A stretch of 64,000 bases of DNA from Azolla caroliniana (lineage: Eukaryota > Polypodiophyta). Positions 13,835 to 26,900 of the stretch are shown here, piece after piece; the first letter of the stretch is position 1; the number at the start of each line of letters is the position of its first letter. A program made the position numbers and the translations under genes. The notes under the pieces were generated by a model. The model worked only from the letters and a program-made list of their open reading frames with translations. It was not told where the DNA came from and made no database searches. The stretch covers positions 248,001 through 312,000 of the forward strand of contig JBHGNT010000006.1 in assembly GCA_043228905.1 (NCBI GenBank), given 5' to 3'.

Positions 13835-14749
13835 GCGTTGTTAGCTTCGATTCGCATATTTGTACTCAAAAATCCGATATCACACGAGCCAGGTATGAAC
13901 ATTTTAATTTACCTACTAGCTCTTCTCAACTCAATCCTCAAATTTGGTAATTTCGTCATGTCTCTCGACCTGAGTTTCAAAATCTTGATTTTTTAATTCC
14001 ATATCATAGCTAGCGTTGTTAGCTTCGATTCGCATGTTTGTACACAAATATCCGATATCACACGAGCCAGGTATGAACATTTTTATTTACCTACTAGCTC
14101 TTCTCAACTCACTCCTCAAATTTGGTAATTACGTCATGTCTCTCGACCTGAGTTTCAAAATCTTGATTTTTAAATTCCATATCATAGCTAGCGTTGTTAG
14201 CTTCGATTCGCATATTTGTACTCAAAAATCCGATATCACACGAGCCAGGTATGAAGATTTTAATTTACCTACTAGCTCCTCTCAACTAACTCCTCAAATT
14301 TGGTAATTTCGTCATGTCTCTCGACCTGAGTTTCAAAATCTTTATTTTTTAATTCCATATCATAGCTAGCGTTGTTAGCTTCGATTCGCATATTTGTACT
14401 CAAAAATCCGATATCACACGAGCCAGGTATGAACATTTTAATTTACCTACTAGCTCTTCTCAACTCACGCCTCAAATTTCGTAATTACGTCATGTCTCTC
14501 GACCTGAGTTTCAGAATCTTGATTTTTTAATTCCATATCATAGCTAGCGTTGTTAGCTTCGATTCGCATATTTGTACTCAAAAATCCGATATCACACGAG
14601 CCAGGTATGAACATTTTAATTTACCTACTAGCTCTTCTCAACTCACTCCTCAAATTTCGTAATTACGTCATGTCTCTCGACCTGAGTTTCAGAATCTTGA
14701 TTTTTTAATTCCATATCATAGCTAGCGTTGTTAGCTTCGATTCGCATGT
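13835..14749 (+). repeat. Second copy of the five-monomer segment
   Basis: This is the partner of 11521-12435. The two copies are separated by about 1.4 kb of other monomers, so this is a shifted duplication whose intervening units have since diverged or been replaced. Confidence 0.8.
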
Positions 14750-15460
14750 TTGAATACAAAAATCCGATGTCACACGAGCCAGGTATGAACAATTTAATTC
14801 ACCTACTAGCTCTTCTCAACTCAGTCCTCAAATTTGGTAATTTCGTCATGTCTCTCGACCTGAGTTTCAAAATCTTGATTTTTTAATTCTATATGATAGC
14901 TAGCGTTGTTAGCTTCGATTCGCATGTTTGAACACAAAAATCCGATATCACACGAGCCAGGTATGAACATTTTAATTTACCTACTAGCTCTTCTCAACTC
15001 AATCCTCAAATTTGGTAATTTCGTCATGTCTCTCGACCTGAGTTTCAAAATCTTGATTTTTTAATTCCATATCATAGCTAGCGTTGTTAGCTTCGATTCG
15101 CATGTTTGAACACAGAAATCCGATATCACACGAGCTAGGTATGATCATTTTTATTTACCTACTAGCTCTTCTCAACTCACTCCTCAAATTTGGTAATTTC
15201 TTCATGTCTCTCGACCTGAGTTTCAAAATCTTGATTTTTTAATTCCATATCATAGCTAGCGTTGTTAGCTTCGATTCGCATGTTTGAACACAAAAATCCG
15301 ATATCACACGAGCCAGGTATGAACATTTTAATTTACCTACTAGCTCTTCTCAACTCAATCCTCAAATTTGGTAATTTCGTCATGTCTCTCGACCTGAGTT
15401 TCAAAATCTTTATTTTTTAATTCCATATCATAGCTAGCGTTGTTAGCTTCGATTCGCATG
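14731..15460 (+). repeat. Four-monomer segment repeated 15 monomers downstream
   Basis: It matches 17402-18130 at +2671, which is 15 x 178 plus the one-base insertion near 17325. Shared order: a gaatac unit with acaatttaattc, a gaacac unit starting gatagc, a unit with gaacacagaaatcc and gatcat, then a gaacac unit with ctttatt. Confidence 0.75.
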
Positions 15461-17208
15461 TTTGTACACAAAAATCCGATATCACACGAGCCAGGTATGA
15501 ACATTTTAATTTACCTACTAGCTCTTCTCAACTCACTCCTCAAATTTTGTAATTACGTCATGTCTCTCGATCTGAGTTTCAAAATCTTGATTTTTTAATT
15601 CCATATCATAGCTAGCGTTGTTAGCTTCGATTCGCATATTTGTACTCAAAAATCCGATATCACACGAGCCAGGTATGAACATTTTAATTTACCTACTAGC
15701 TCTTCTCAACTCACGCCTCAAATTTCGTAATTTCTTCATGTCTCTCGACCTGAGTTTCAAAATCTTGATTTTTTAATTCTATATCATAGCTAGCGTTGTT
15801 AGCTTCGATTCGCATGTTTGAACACAAAAATCCGATATCACACGAGCCAGGTATGATCATTTTTATTTACCTACTAGCTCTTCTCAACTCAATCCTCAAA
15901 TTTGGTAATTTCGTCATGTCTCTCGACCTGAGTTTCAAAATCTTGATTTTTTAATTCTATATCATAGCTAGCGTTGTTAGCTTCGATTCGCATGTTTGAA
16001 TACAAAAATCCAATGTCACACGAGCCAGGTATGAACATTTTAATTTACCTACTATCTCTTCTCAACTCAATCCTCAAATTTGGTAATTTCGTCATGTCTC
16101 TCGACCTGAGTCTCAAAATCTTGATTTTTTAATTCCATATCATAGCTAGCGTTGTTAGCTTCGATTCGCATATTTGTACTCAAAAATCCGATATCACACG
16201 AGCCAGGTATGAAGATTTTAATTTACCTACTAGCTCCTCTCAACTAACTCCTCAAATTTGGTAATTTCGTCATGTCTCTCGACCTGAGTTTCAGAATCTT
16301 GATTTTTTAATTCTATATCATAGCTAGCGGTGTTAGCTTCGATTCGCATATTTGTACTCAAAAATCCGATATCACACGACCCAGGTATGAACATTTTAAT
16401 TTACCTACTAGCTCTTCTCAACTCAGTCCTCAAATTTGGTAATTTCGTCATGTCTCTCGACCTGAGTTTCAAAATCTTGATTTTTTAATTCTATCTGATA
16501 GCTAGCATTGTTAGCTTCGATTCGCATGTTTGTACACAAAAATCCGATGTCACACGAACCAGGTATGATCATTTTTATTTACCTACTAGCTCTTCTCAAC
16601 TCAGTCCTCAAATTTGGTAATTTCGTCATGTCTCTCGACCTGAGTTTCAAAATCTTGATTTTTTAATTCTATATGATAGCTAGCGTTGTTAGCTTCGATT
16701 CGCATGTTTGTACACAAAAATCCGGTATCACACGAGCTAGGTATGAACATTTTTATTTACTCAAGGGCTCCTCTCAACTCGCTCCTCAAATTTTGTAATT
16801 ACGTCATGTCTCTCGACCTGAGTTTCAAAATCTTGATTTTTTAATTCCATATCATAGCTAGCGTTGTTAGCTTCGATTCGCATATTTGTACTCAAAAATC
16901 CGATATCACACGAGCCAGGTATGAACATTTTAATTTACCTACTAGCTCTTCTCAACTCACTCCTCAAATTTCGTAATTACGTCATGTCTCTCGACCTGAG
17001 TTTCAGAATCTTGATTTTTTAATTCCATATCATAGCTAGCGTTGTTAGCTTCGATTCGCATGTTTGAATACAAAAATCCGATGTCACACGAGCCAGGTAT
17101 GAACAATTTAATTCACCTACTAGCTCTTCTCAACTCAGTCCTCAAATTTGGTAATTTCGTCATGTCTCTCGACCTGAGTTTCAGAATCTTGATTTTTTAA
17201 TTCCATAT

Positions 17209-17387
17209 CATAGCTAGCGTTGTTAGCTTCGATTCGCATGTTTGAATACAAAAATCCAATGTCACACGAGCCAGGTATGAACATTTTAATTTACCTACTA
17301 TCTCTTCTAAACTCAATCCTCAAATTTTGGTAATTTCGTCATGTCTCTCGACCTGAGTTTCAAAATCTTGATTTTTTAATTCCATAT
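17209..17387 (+). repeat. 179-bp monomer
   Basis: One extra t gives caaattttggtaa instead of caaatttggtaa near 17325. This is the only insertion detected by phase in the window. Confidence 0.88.
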
Positions 17388-17401
17388 CATAGCTAGCGTT
17401 G

Positions 17402-18130
17402 TTAGCTTCGATTCGCATGTTTGAATACAAAAATCCGATGTCACACGAGCCAGGTATGAACAATTTAATTCACCTACTAGCTCTTCTCAACTCAGTCCTC
17501 AAATTTGGTAATTTCGTCATGTCTCTCGACCTGAGTTTCAAAATCTTGATTTTTTAATTCTATATGATAGCTAGCGTTGTTAGGTTCGATTCGCATGTTT
17601 GAACACAAAAATCCGATATCACACGAGCCAGGTATGAACATTTTAATTTACCTACTAGCTCTTCTCAACTCAATCCTCAAATTTGGTAATTTCGTCATGT
17701 CTCTCGACCTGAGTTTCAAAATCTTGATTTTTTAATTCCATATCATAGCTAGCGTTGTTAGCTTCGATTCGCATGTTTGAACACAGAAATCCGATATCAC
17801 ACGAGCCAGGTATGATCATTTTTATTTACCTACTAGCTCTTCTCAACTCACTCCTCAAATTTGGTAATTTCTTCATGTCTCTCGACCTGAGTTTCAAAAT
17901 CTTGCTTTTTAATTCCATATCATAGCTAGCGTTGTTAGCTTCGATTCGCATGTTTGAACACAAAAATCCGATATCACACGAGCCAGGTATGAACATTTTA
18001 ATTTACCTACTAGCTCTTCTCAACTCAATCCTCAAATTTGGTAATTTCGTCATGTCTCTCGACCTGAGTTTCAAAATCTTTATTTTTTAATTCCATATCA
18101 TAGCTAGCGTTGTTAGCTTCGATTCGCATG
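17402..18130 (+). repeat. Second copy of the four-monomer segment
   Basis: This is the partner of 14731-15460. Private changes are ttaggttcg near 17582 and a one-base loss giving cttgcttttta near 17903. Confidence 0.75.
17744..17920 (+). repeat. 177-bp monomer with shortened T run
   Basis: The sequence reads cttgctttttaattcc near 17902, where the norm is cttgattttttaattcc; one base is lost. Confidence 0.85.
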
Positions 18131-21100
18131 TTTGAATACAAAAATCCGATGTCACACGAGCCAGGTATGAACAATTTAATTCACCTACTAGCTCTTCTCA
18201 ACTCAATCCTCAAATTTGGTAATTTCGTCATGTCTCTCGACCTGAGTCTCAAAATCTTGATTTTTTAATTCCATATCATAGCTAGCGTTGTTAGCTTCGA
18301 TTCGCATATTTGTACTCAAAAATCCGATATCACACGAGCCAGGTATGAACATTTTAATTTACCTACTAGCTCTTCTCAACTCAATCCTCAAATTTGGTAA
18401 TTTCGTCATGTCTCTCGACCTGAGTTTCAAATTCTTTATTTTTTAATTCCATATCATAGCTAGCGTTGTTAGCTTCGATTCGCATGTTTGAACACAAAAA
18501 TCCGGTATCACACGAGCCAGGTATGAACATTTTTATTTACTCAAGGGCTCCTCTCAACTCGCTCCTCAAATTTTGTAATTACGTCATGTCTCTCGACCTG
18601 AGTTTCAAAATCTTGATTTTTTAATTCCATATCATAGCTAGCGTTGTTAGCTTCGATTCGCACATTTGTACTCAAAAATCCGATATCACACGAGCCAGGT
18701 ATGAACATTTTAATTTACCTACTAGCTCCTCTCAACTAACTCCTCAAATTTGGTAATTTCGTCATGTCTCTCGACCTGAGTTTCAAAATCTTGATTTTTT
18801 AATTCTATATCATAGCTAGCGGTGTTAGCTTCGATTCGCATATTTGTACTCAAAAATCCGATATCACACGACCCATGTATGAACATTTTAATTTACCTAC
18901 TAGCTCTTCTCAACTCAGTCCTCAAATTTGGTAATTTCGTCATGTCTCTCGACCTGAGTTTCAAAATCATGATTTTTTAATTCTATATGATAGCTAGCGT
19001 TGTTAGCTTCGATTCGCATGTTTGTACACAAAAATCCGATGTCACACGAACCAGGTATGATCATTTTTATTTACCTACGAGCTCTTCTCAACTCACTCCC
19101 CAAATTTGGTAATTTCTTCATGTCTCTCGACCTGAGTTTCAAAATCTTGATTTTTTAATTCCATATCATAGCTAGCGTTGTTAGCTTCGATTCGCATATT
19201 TGAACACAAAAATCCGATATCACACGAGCCAGGTATGAACATTTTTATTTACTCAAGGGCTCCTCTCAACTCACTCCTCAAATTTTGTAATTACGTCATG
19301 TCTCTCGATCTGAGTTTCAAAATCTTGATTTTTTAATTCCATATCATAGCTAGCGTTGTTAGCTTCGATTCGCATGTTTGAATACAGAAATCCAATGTCA
19401 CACGAGCCAGGTATGAACATTTTAATTTACCTACTATCTCTTCTCAACTCAATCCTCAAATTTGGTAATTTCGTCATGTCTCTCGACCTGAGTTTCAAAA
19501 TCTTTATTTTTTAATTCCATATCATAGCTAGCGTTGTTAGCTTCGATTCGCATGTTTGTACACAAAAATCCGATGTCACACGAACCAGGTATGATCGTTT
19601 TTATTTACCTACTAGCTCTTCTCAACTCACTCCTCAAATTTGGTAATTTCTTCATGTCTCTCGACCTGAGTTTCAAAATCTTGATTTTTTAATTCTATAT
19701 GATAGCTAGCGTTGTTAGCTTCGATTCGCATGTTTGAACACAAAAATCCGATATCACACGAGCCAGGTATGAACATTTTAATTTACCTACTAGCTCTTCT
19801 CAAGTCAATCCTCAAATTTGGTAATTTCGTCATGTCTCTCGACCTGAGTTTCAAAATCTTGATTTTTTAATTCCATATCATAGCTAGCGTTGTTAGCTTC
19901 GATTCGCATGTTTGAACACAAAAATCCGATATCACACGAGCCAGGTATGAACATTTTAATTTACCTACTAGCTCTTCTCAACTCAATCCTCAAATTTGGT
20001 AATTTCGTCATGTCTCTCGACCTGAGTTTCAAAATCTTGATTTTTTAATTCCAAATCATAGCTAGCGTTGTTAGCTTCGATTCGCATGTTTGAACACAAA
20101 ATTCCGGTATCACACGAGCCAGGTATGAACATTTTTATTTACTCAAGGGCTCCTCTCAACTCGCTCCTCAAATTTTGTAATTACGTCATGTCTCTCGACC
20201 TGAGTTTCAAAATCTTGATTTTTTAATTCCATATCATAGCTAGCGTTGTTAGTTTCGATTCGCATATTTGTACTCAAAAATCCGATATCACACGAGCCAG
20301 GTATGAAGATTTTAATTTACCTACTAGCTCTTCTCAACTCAATCCTCAAATTTGGTAATTTCGTCATGTCTCTCGAGCTGAGTTTCAAAATCTTGATTTT
20401 TTAATTCCATATCATAGCTAGCGTTGTTAGCTTCGATTCGCATGTTTGAATACAAAAATCCGATGTCACACGAGCCAGGTCTGAACAATTTAATTCACCT
20501 ACTAGCTCTTCTCAACTCAGTCCTCAAATTTGGTAATTTCGTCATGTCTCTCGAGCTGAGTTTCAAAATCTTGATTTTTTAATTCTATATGATAGCTAGC
20601 GTTGTTAGCTTCGATTCGCATGTTTGAACACAAAAATCCGATATCACACGAGCCAGGTATGAACATTTTAATTTACCTACTAGCTCTTCTCAACTCAATC
20701 CTCAAATTTGGTAATTTCGTCATGTCTCTCGACCTGAGTTTCAAAATCTTGATTTTTTAATTCCAAATCATAGCTAGCGTTGTTAGCTTCGATTCGCATG
20801 TTTGAACACAAAAATCCGGTATCACACGAGCCAGGTATGAACATTTTTATTTACTCAAGGGCTCCTCTCAACTCGCTCCTCAAATTTTGTAATTACGTCA
20901 TGTCTCTCGACCTGAGTTTCAAAATCTTGATTTTTTAATTCCATATCATAGCTAGCGTTGTTAGTTTCGATTCGCATATTTGTACTCAAAAATCCGATAT
21001 CACACGAGCCAGGTATGAAGATTTTAATTTACCTACTAGCTCCTCTCAACTAACTCCTCAAATTTGGTAATTTCGTCATGTCTCTCGACCTGAGTTTCAA

Positions 21101-21504
21101 AATCTTTATTTTTTAATTCCATATCATAGCTAGCGTTGTTAGCTTCGATTCGCATGTTTGAACACAAAAATCCGATATCACTCGAGCCAGGTATGAACAT
21201 TTTAATTTACCTACTAGCTCTTCTCAACTCAATCCTCAAATTTGGTAATTTCGTCATGTCTCTCGACCTGTGTTTCAAAATCTTGATTTTTTAATTCCAA
21301 ATCATAGCTAGCGTTGTTAGCTTCGATTCGCATGTTTGAACACAAAAATCCGGTATCACACGAGCCAGGTATGAACATTTTTATTTACTCAAGGGCTCCT
21401 CTCAACTCGCTCCTCAAATTTTGTAATTACGTCATGTCTCTCGACCTGAGTTTCAAAATCTTGATTTTTTAATTCCATATCATAGCTAGCGTTGTTAGCT
21501 TCGA

Positions 21505-21865
21505 TTCGCATGTTTGAACAGAAAAATCCGGTATCACACGAGCCAGGTGTGAACATTTTTATTTACTCAAGGGCTCCTCTCAACTCGCTCCTCAAATTTT
21601 GTAATTACGTCATGTCTCTCGACCTGAGTTTCAAAATCTTGATTTTTTAATTCCATATCATAGCTAGCGTTGTTAGTTTCGATTCGCATATTTGTACTCA
21701 AAAATCCGATATCACATGAGCCAGGTATGAAGATTTTAATTTACCTACTAGCTCCTCTCAACTAACTCCTCAAATTTGGTAATTTCGTCATGTCTCTCGA
21801 CCTGAGTTTCAGAATCTTGATTTTTTAATTCTATATCATAGCTAGCGGTGTTAGCTTCGATTCGC
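21505..21865 (+). repeat. Local 3-monomer duplication, first copy
   Basis: The rare pair gaacagaaaaatccgg and ccaggtgtgaac occurs here and 534 bp (3 x 178) later at 22050. The two-monomer series that follows is shared as well. It lies inside 20.0-22.4 kb, where another rare allele, ccaaatcata, appears at 20051, 20763 and 21297 at spacings of 4 and 3 monomers. Confidence 0.78.
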
Positions 21866-22038
21866 ATGTTTGAACACAAAAATCCGATATCACACGAGCC
21901 AGGTATGAAGATTTTAATTTACCTACTAGCTCCTCTGAACTAACTCCTCAAATTTGGTAATTTCTTCATGTCTCTCGACCTGAGTTTCAAAATCTTGATT
22001 TTTTAATTCCATATCATAGCTAGCGTTATTAGCTTCGA

Positions 22039-22399
22039 TTCGCATGTTTGAACAGAAAAATCCGGTATCACACGAGCCAGGTGTGAACATTTTTATTTAC
22101 TCAAGGGCTCCTCTCAACTCGCTCCTCAAATTTTGTAATTACGTCATGTCTCTCGACCTGAGTTTCAAAATCTTGATTTTTTAATTCCATATCATAGCTA
22201 GCGTTGTTAGTTTCGATTCGCATATTTGTACTCAAAAATCCGATATCACATGAGCCAGGTATGAAGATTTTAATTTACCTACTAGCTCCTCTCAACTAAC
22301 TCCTCAAATTTGGTAATTTCGTCATGTCTCTCGACCTGAGTTTCAGAATCTTGATTTTTTAATTCTATATCATAGCTAGCGGTGTTAGCTTCGATTCGC
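22039..22399 (+). repeat. Local 3-monomer duplication, second copy
   Basis: This is the partner of 21505-21865. It is preceded by gcgttattagc, not seen in the first copy. Confidence 0.78.
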
Positions 22400-23999
22400 A
22401 TATTTGTACTCAAAAATCCGATATCACACGACCCAGGTATGAACATTTTAATTTACCTACTAGCTCTTCTCAACTCAGTCCTCAAATTTGGTAATTTCGT
22501 CATGTCTCTCGACCTGAGTTTCAAAATCTTGATTTTTTAATTCTATATGATAGCTAGCGTTGTTAGCTTCGATTCGCATGTTTGTACACAAAAATCCGGT
22601 ATCACACGAGCTAGGTATGAACATTTTTATTTACTCAAGGGCTCCTCTCAACTCGCTCCTCAAATTTTGTAATTACGTCATGTCTCTCGACCTGAGTTTC
22701 AAAATCTTGATTTTTTAATTCCATATCATAGCTAGCGTTGTTAGCTTCGATTCGCATATTTGTACTCAAAAATCCGATATCACACGAGCCAGGTATGAAC
22801 ATTTTAATTTACCTACTAGCTCTTCTCAACTCACTCCTCAAATTTCGTAATTACGTCATGTCTCTCGACCTGAGTTTCAGAATCTTGATTTTTTAATTCC
22901 ATATCATAGCTAGCGTTGTTAGCTTCGATTCGCATGTTTGAATACAAAAATCCGATGTCACACGAGCCAGGTATGAACAATTTAATTCACCTACTAGCTC
23001 TTCTCAACTCAATCCTCAAATTTGGTAATTTCGTCATGTCTCTCGAGCTGAGTTTCAAAATCTTGATTTTTTAATTCTATATCATAGCTAGCGTTGTTAG
23101 CTTCGATTCGCATGTTTGAACACAAAAATCCGATATCACACGAGCCAGGTATGATCATTTTTATTTACCTACTAGCTCTTCTCAACTCACTCCTCAAATT
23201 TGGTAATTTCTTCATGTCTCTCGACCTGAGTTTCAAAATCTTGATTTTTTAATTCCATATCATAGCTAGCGTTGTTAGCTTCGATTCGCATGTTTGAACA
23301 CAAAAATCCGATATCACTCGAGCCAGGTATGAACATTTTTATTTACTCAAGGGCTCCTCTCAACTCGCTCCTCAAATTTTGTAATTACGTCATGTCTCTC
23401 GACCTGAGTTTCAAAATCTTGATTTTTTAATTCCATATCATAGCTAGCGTTGTTAGCTTCGATTCGCATGTTTGAACACAAAAATCCGGTATCACACGAG
23501 CCAGGTATGAACATTTTTATTTACTCAAGGGCTCCTCTCAACTCGCTCCTCAAATTGTGTAATTACGTCATGTCTCTCGACCTGAGTTTCAAAATCTTGA
23601 TTTTTTAATTCCATATCATAGCTAGCGTTGTTAGTTTCGATTCGCATATTTGTACTCAAAAATCCGATATCACATGAGCCAGGTATGAAGATTTTAATTT
23701 ACCTACTAGCTCCTCTCAACTCAATCCTCAAATTTGGTAATTTCGTCATGTCTCTCGACCTGAGTTTCAAAATCTTGATTTTTTAATTCCATATCATAGC
23801 TAGCGTTGTTAGCTTCGATTCGCATGTTTGAACACAAAAATCCGATATCACACGAGCCAGGTATGAACATTTTTATTTACTCAAGGGCTCCTCTCAACTC
23901 ACTCCTCAAATTTGGTAATTTCTTCATGTCTCTCGACCTGAGTTTCAAAATCTTGATTTTTAAATTCCATATCATAGCTAGCGTTGTTAGCTTCGATTC

Positions 24000-26900
24000 G
24001 CATGTTTGAACACAAAAATCCGATATCACACGAGCCAGGTATGAACATTTTAATTTACCTACTAGCTCTTCTCAACTCAATCCTCAAATTTGGTAATTTC
24101 GTCATGTCTCTCGACCTGAGTTTCAAAATCTTGATTTTTTAATTCCATATCATAGCTAGCGTTGTTAGCTTCGATTCGCATGTTTGAACACAAAAATCCG
24201 ATATCACACGAGCCAGGTATGAACATTTTAATTTACTCAAGGGCTCCTCTCAACTCACTCCTCAAATTTTGTAATTACGTCATGTCTCTCGACCTGAGTT
24301 TTAAAATCTTGATTTTTTAATTACATATCATAGCTAGCGGTGTTAGCTTCGATTCGCATATTTGTACTCAAAAATCCGATATCACACGACCCAGGTATGA
24401 ACATTTTAATTTACCTACTAGCTCTTCTCAACTCAGTCCTCAAATTTGGTAATTTCGTCATGTCTCTCGACCTGAGTTTCAAAATCTTGATTTTTTAATT
24501 CTATATGATAGCTAGCGTTGTTAGCTTCGATTCGCATGTTTGTACACAAAAATCCGATGTCACACGAACCAGGTATGAACATTTTTATTTGCCTACTAGC
24601 TCTTCTCAACTCACTCCTCAAATTTGATAATTTCGTCATGTCTCTCGACCTGAGTTTCAAAATCTTGATTTTTCTATTCCATATCATAGCTAGCGTTGTT
24701 AGCTTCGATTCGCATGTTTGTACACAAAAATCCGATATCACACGAGCCAGGTATGAACATTTTAATTTACCTACTAGCTCTTCTCAACTCACTCCTCAAA
24801 TTTGGTAATTTCTTCATGTCTCTCGACCTGAGTTTCAGAATCTTGATTTTTTAATTCCATATCATAGCTAGCGTTGTTAGCTTCGATTCACATGTTTGTA
24901 CACAAAAATCCGATATCATACGAGCCAGGTATGAACATTTTTATTTACTCAAGGGCTCCTCTCAACTCACTCCTCAAATTTTGTAATTACGTCATGTCTC
25001 TCGACCTGAGTTTCAAAATCTTGATTTTTTAATTCCATATCATAGCTAGCGTTGTTAGCTTCGATTCGCATGTTTGTACACAAAAATCCGATATCACACG
25101 AGCCAGGTATGAACATTTTTATTTACCTACCAGCTCTTGTCAACTCACTCCTCAAATTTGGTAATTACGTCATGTCTCTCGAGCTTAGTTTCAAAATCTT
25201 GATTTTTTAATTCCATATCATAGCTAGCGTTGTTAGCTTCGATTCGCATATTTGTACTCAAAAATCCGATATCACACGAGCCAGGTATGAACATTTTAAT
25301 TTACCTACTAGCTCTTCTCAACTCAATCCTCAAATTTGATAATTTCGTCATGTCTCTCGACCTGAGTTTCAAAATCTTGATTTTTTAATTCCATATCATA
25401 GCTAGCGTTGTTAGCTTCGATTCGCATGTTTGAACACGAAAATCCGATATCGCACGAGCCAGGTATGAACATTTTAATTTACCTACTAGCTCTTCTCAAC
25501 TCACTCCTCAAATTTGGTAATTTCTTCATGTCTCTCGACCTGAGTTTCAAAATCTTGATTTTTCTATTCCATATCATAGCTAGCGTTCTAAGCTTCGATT
25601 CGCATGTTTGAATACAAAAATCCGATGTCACACGAGCCAGGTATGAACATTTTAATTTACCTACTAGATCTTCTCAACTCAATCCTCAAATTTGATAATT
25701 TCGTCATGTCTCTCGACCTGAGTTTCAAAATCTTGATTTTTCTATTCCATATCATAGCTAGCGTTGTTAGCTTCGATTCGCATGTTTGTACACAAAAATC
25801 CGATATCACACGAGCCAGGTATGAACATTTTAATTTACCTACTAGCTCTTCTCAACTCACTCCTCAAATTTGGTAATTTCTTCATTATTCTCGACCTGAG
25901 TTTCAGAATCTTGATTTTTTAATTCCATATCATAGCTAGCGTTGTTAGCTTCGATTCGCATGTTTGAACACAAAAATCCGATATCACACGAGCCAGGTAT
26001 GAACATTTTAATTTACCTACTAGCTCTTCTCAACTCACTCCTCAAATTTGGTAATTTCTTCATGTCTCTCGACCTGAGTTTCAGAATCTTGATTTTTTTA
26101 TTCCATATCATAGCTAGCGTTGTTAGCTTCGATTGGCATGTTTGAATACAAAAATCCAATGTCACACGAGCCAGGTATGAACATTTTAATTTACCTACTA
26201 GCTCTTCTCAACTCAATCCTCAAATTTGGTAATTTCGTCATGTCTCTCGACCTCAGTTTCAAAATCTTGATTTTTTAATTCCATATCATAGCTAGCGTTG
26301 TTAGCTTCGATTCGCATGTTTGAATACAAAAATCCGATGTCACACGAGCCAGGTATGAACAATTTAATTCACCTACTAGCTCTTCTCAACTCAGTCCTCC
26401 AATTTGGTAATTTCGTCATGTCTCTCGAGCTAGGTTTCAAAATCTTGATTTTTTAATTCCATATCATAGCTAGCGTTGTTAGCTTCGATTCGCATGTTTG
26501 AACACAAAAATCCGATATCACATGAGCCAGGTATGAACATTTTAATTTACCTACTAGCTCTTCTCAACTCAATCCTCAAATTTGGTAATTTCGTCATGTC
26601 TCTCGACCTGAGTTTCAAAATCTTGATTTTTTAATTCCATATCATAGCTAGCGTTGTTAGCTTCGATTCGCATGTTTGTACACAAATATCCGATATCACA
26701 CGAGCCAGATATGAACATTTTTATTTACCTACTAGCTCTTCTCAACTCAGTCCTCAAATTTGGTAATTACGTCATGTCTCTCGACCTGAGTTTCAAAATC
26801 TTGATTTTTAAATTCCATATCATAGCTAGCGTTGTTAGCTTCGATTCGCATGGTTGTACTCAAAAATCCGATATCACACAAGCCAGGTATGAACATTTTA

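Noticed and set aside
24433-24741. Minus-strand open frame of 102 residues
   Set aside because: It is the reverse reading of two adjacent satellite monomers and exists only because of local alleles; its translation repeats itself with the monomer period.
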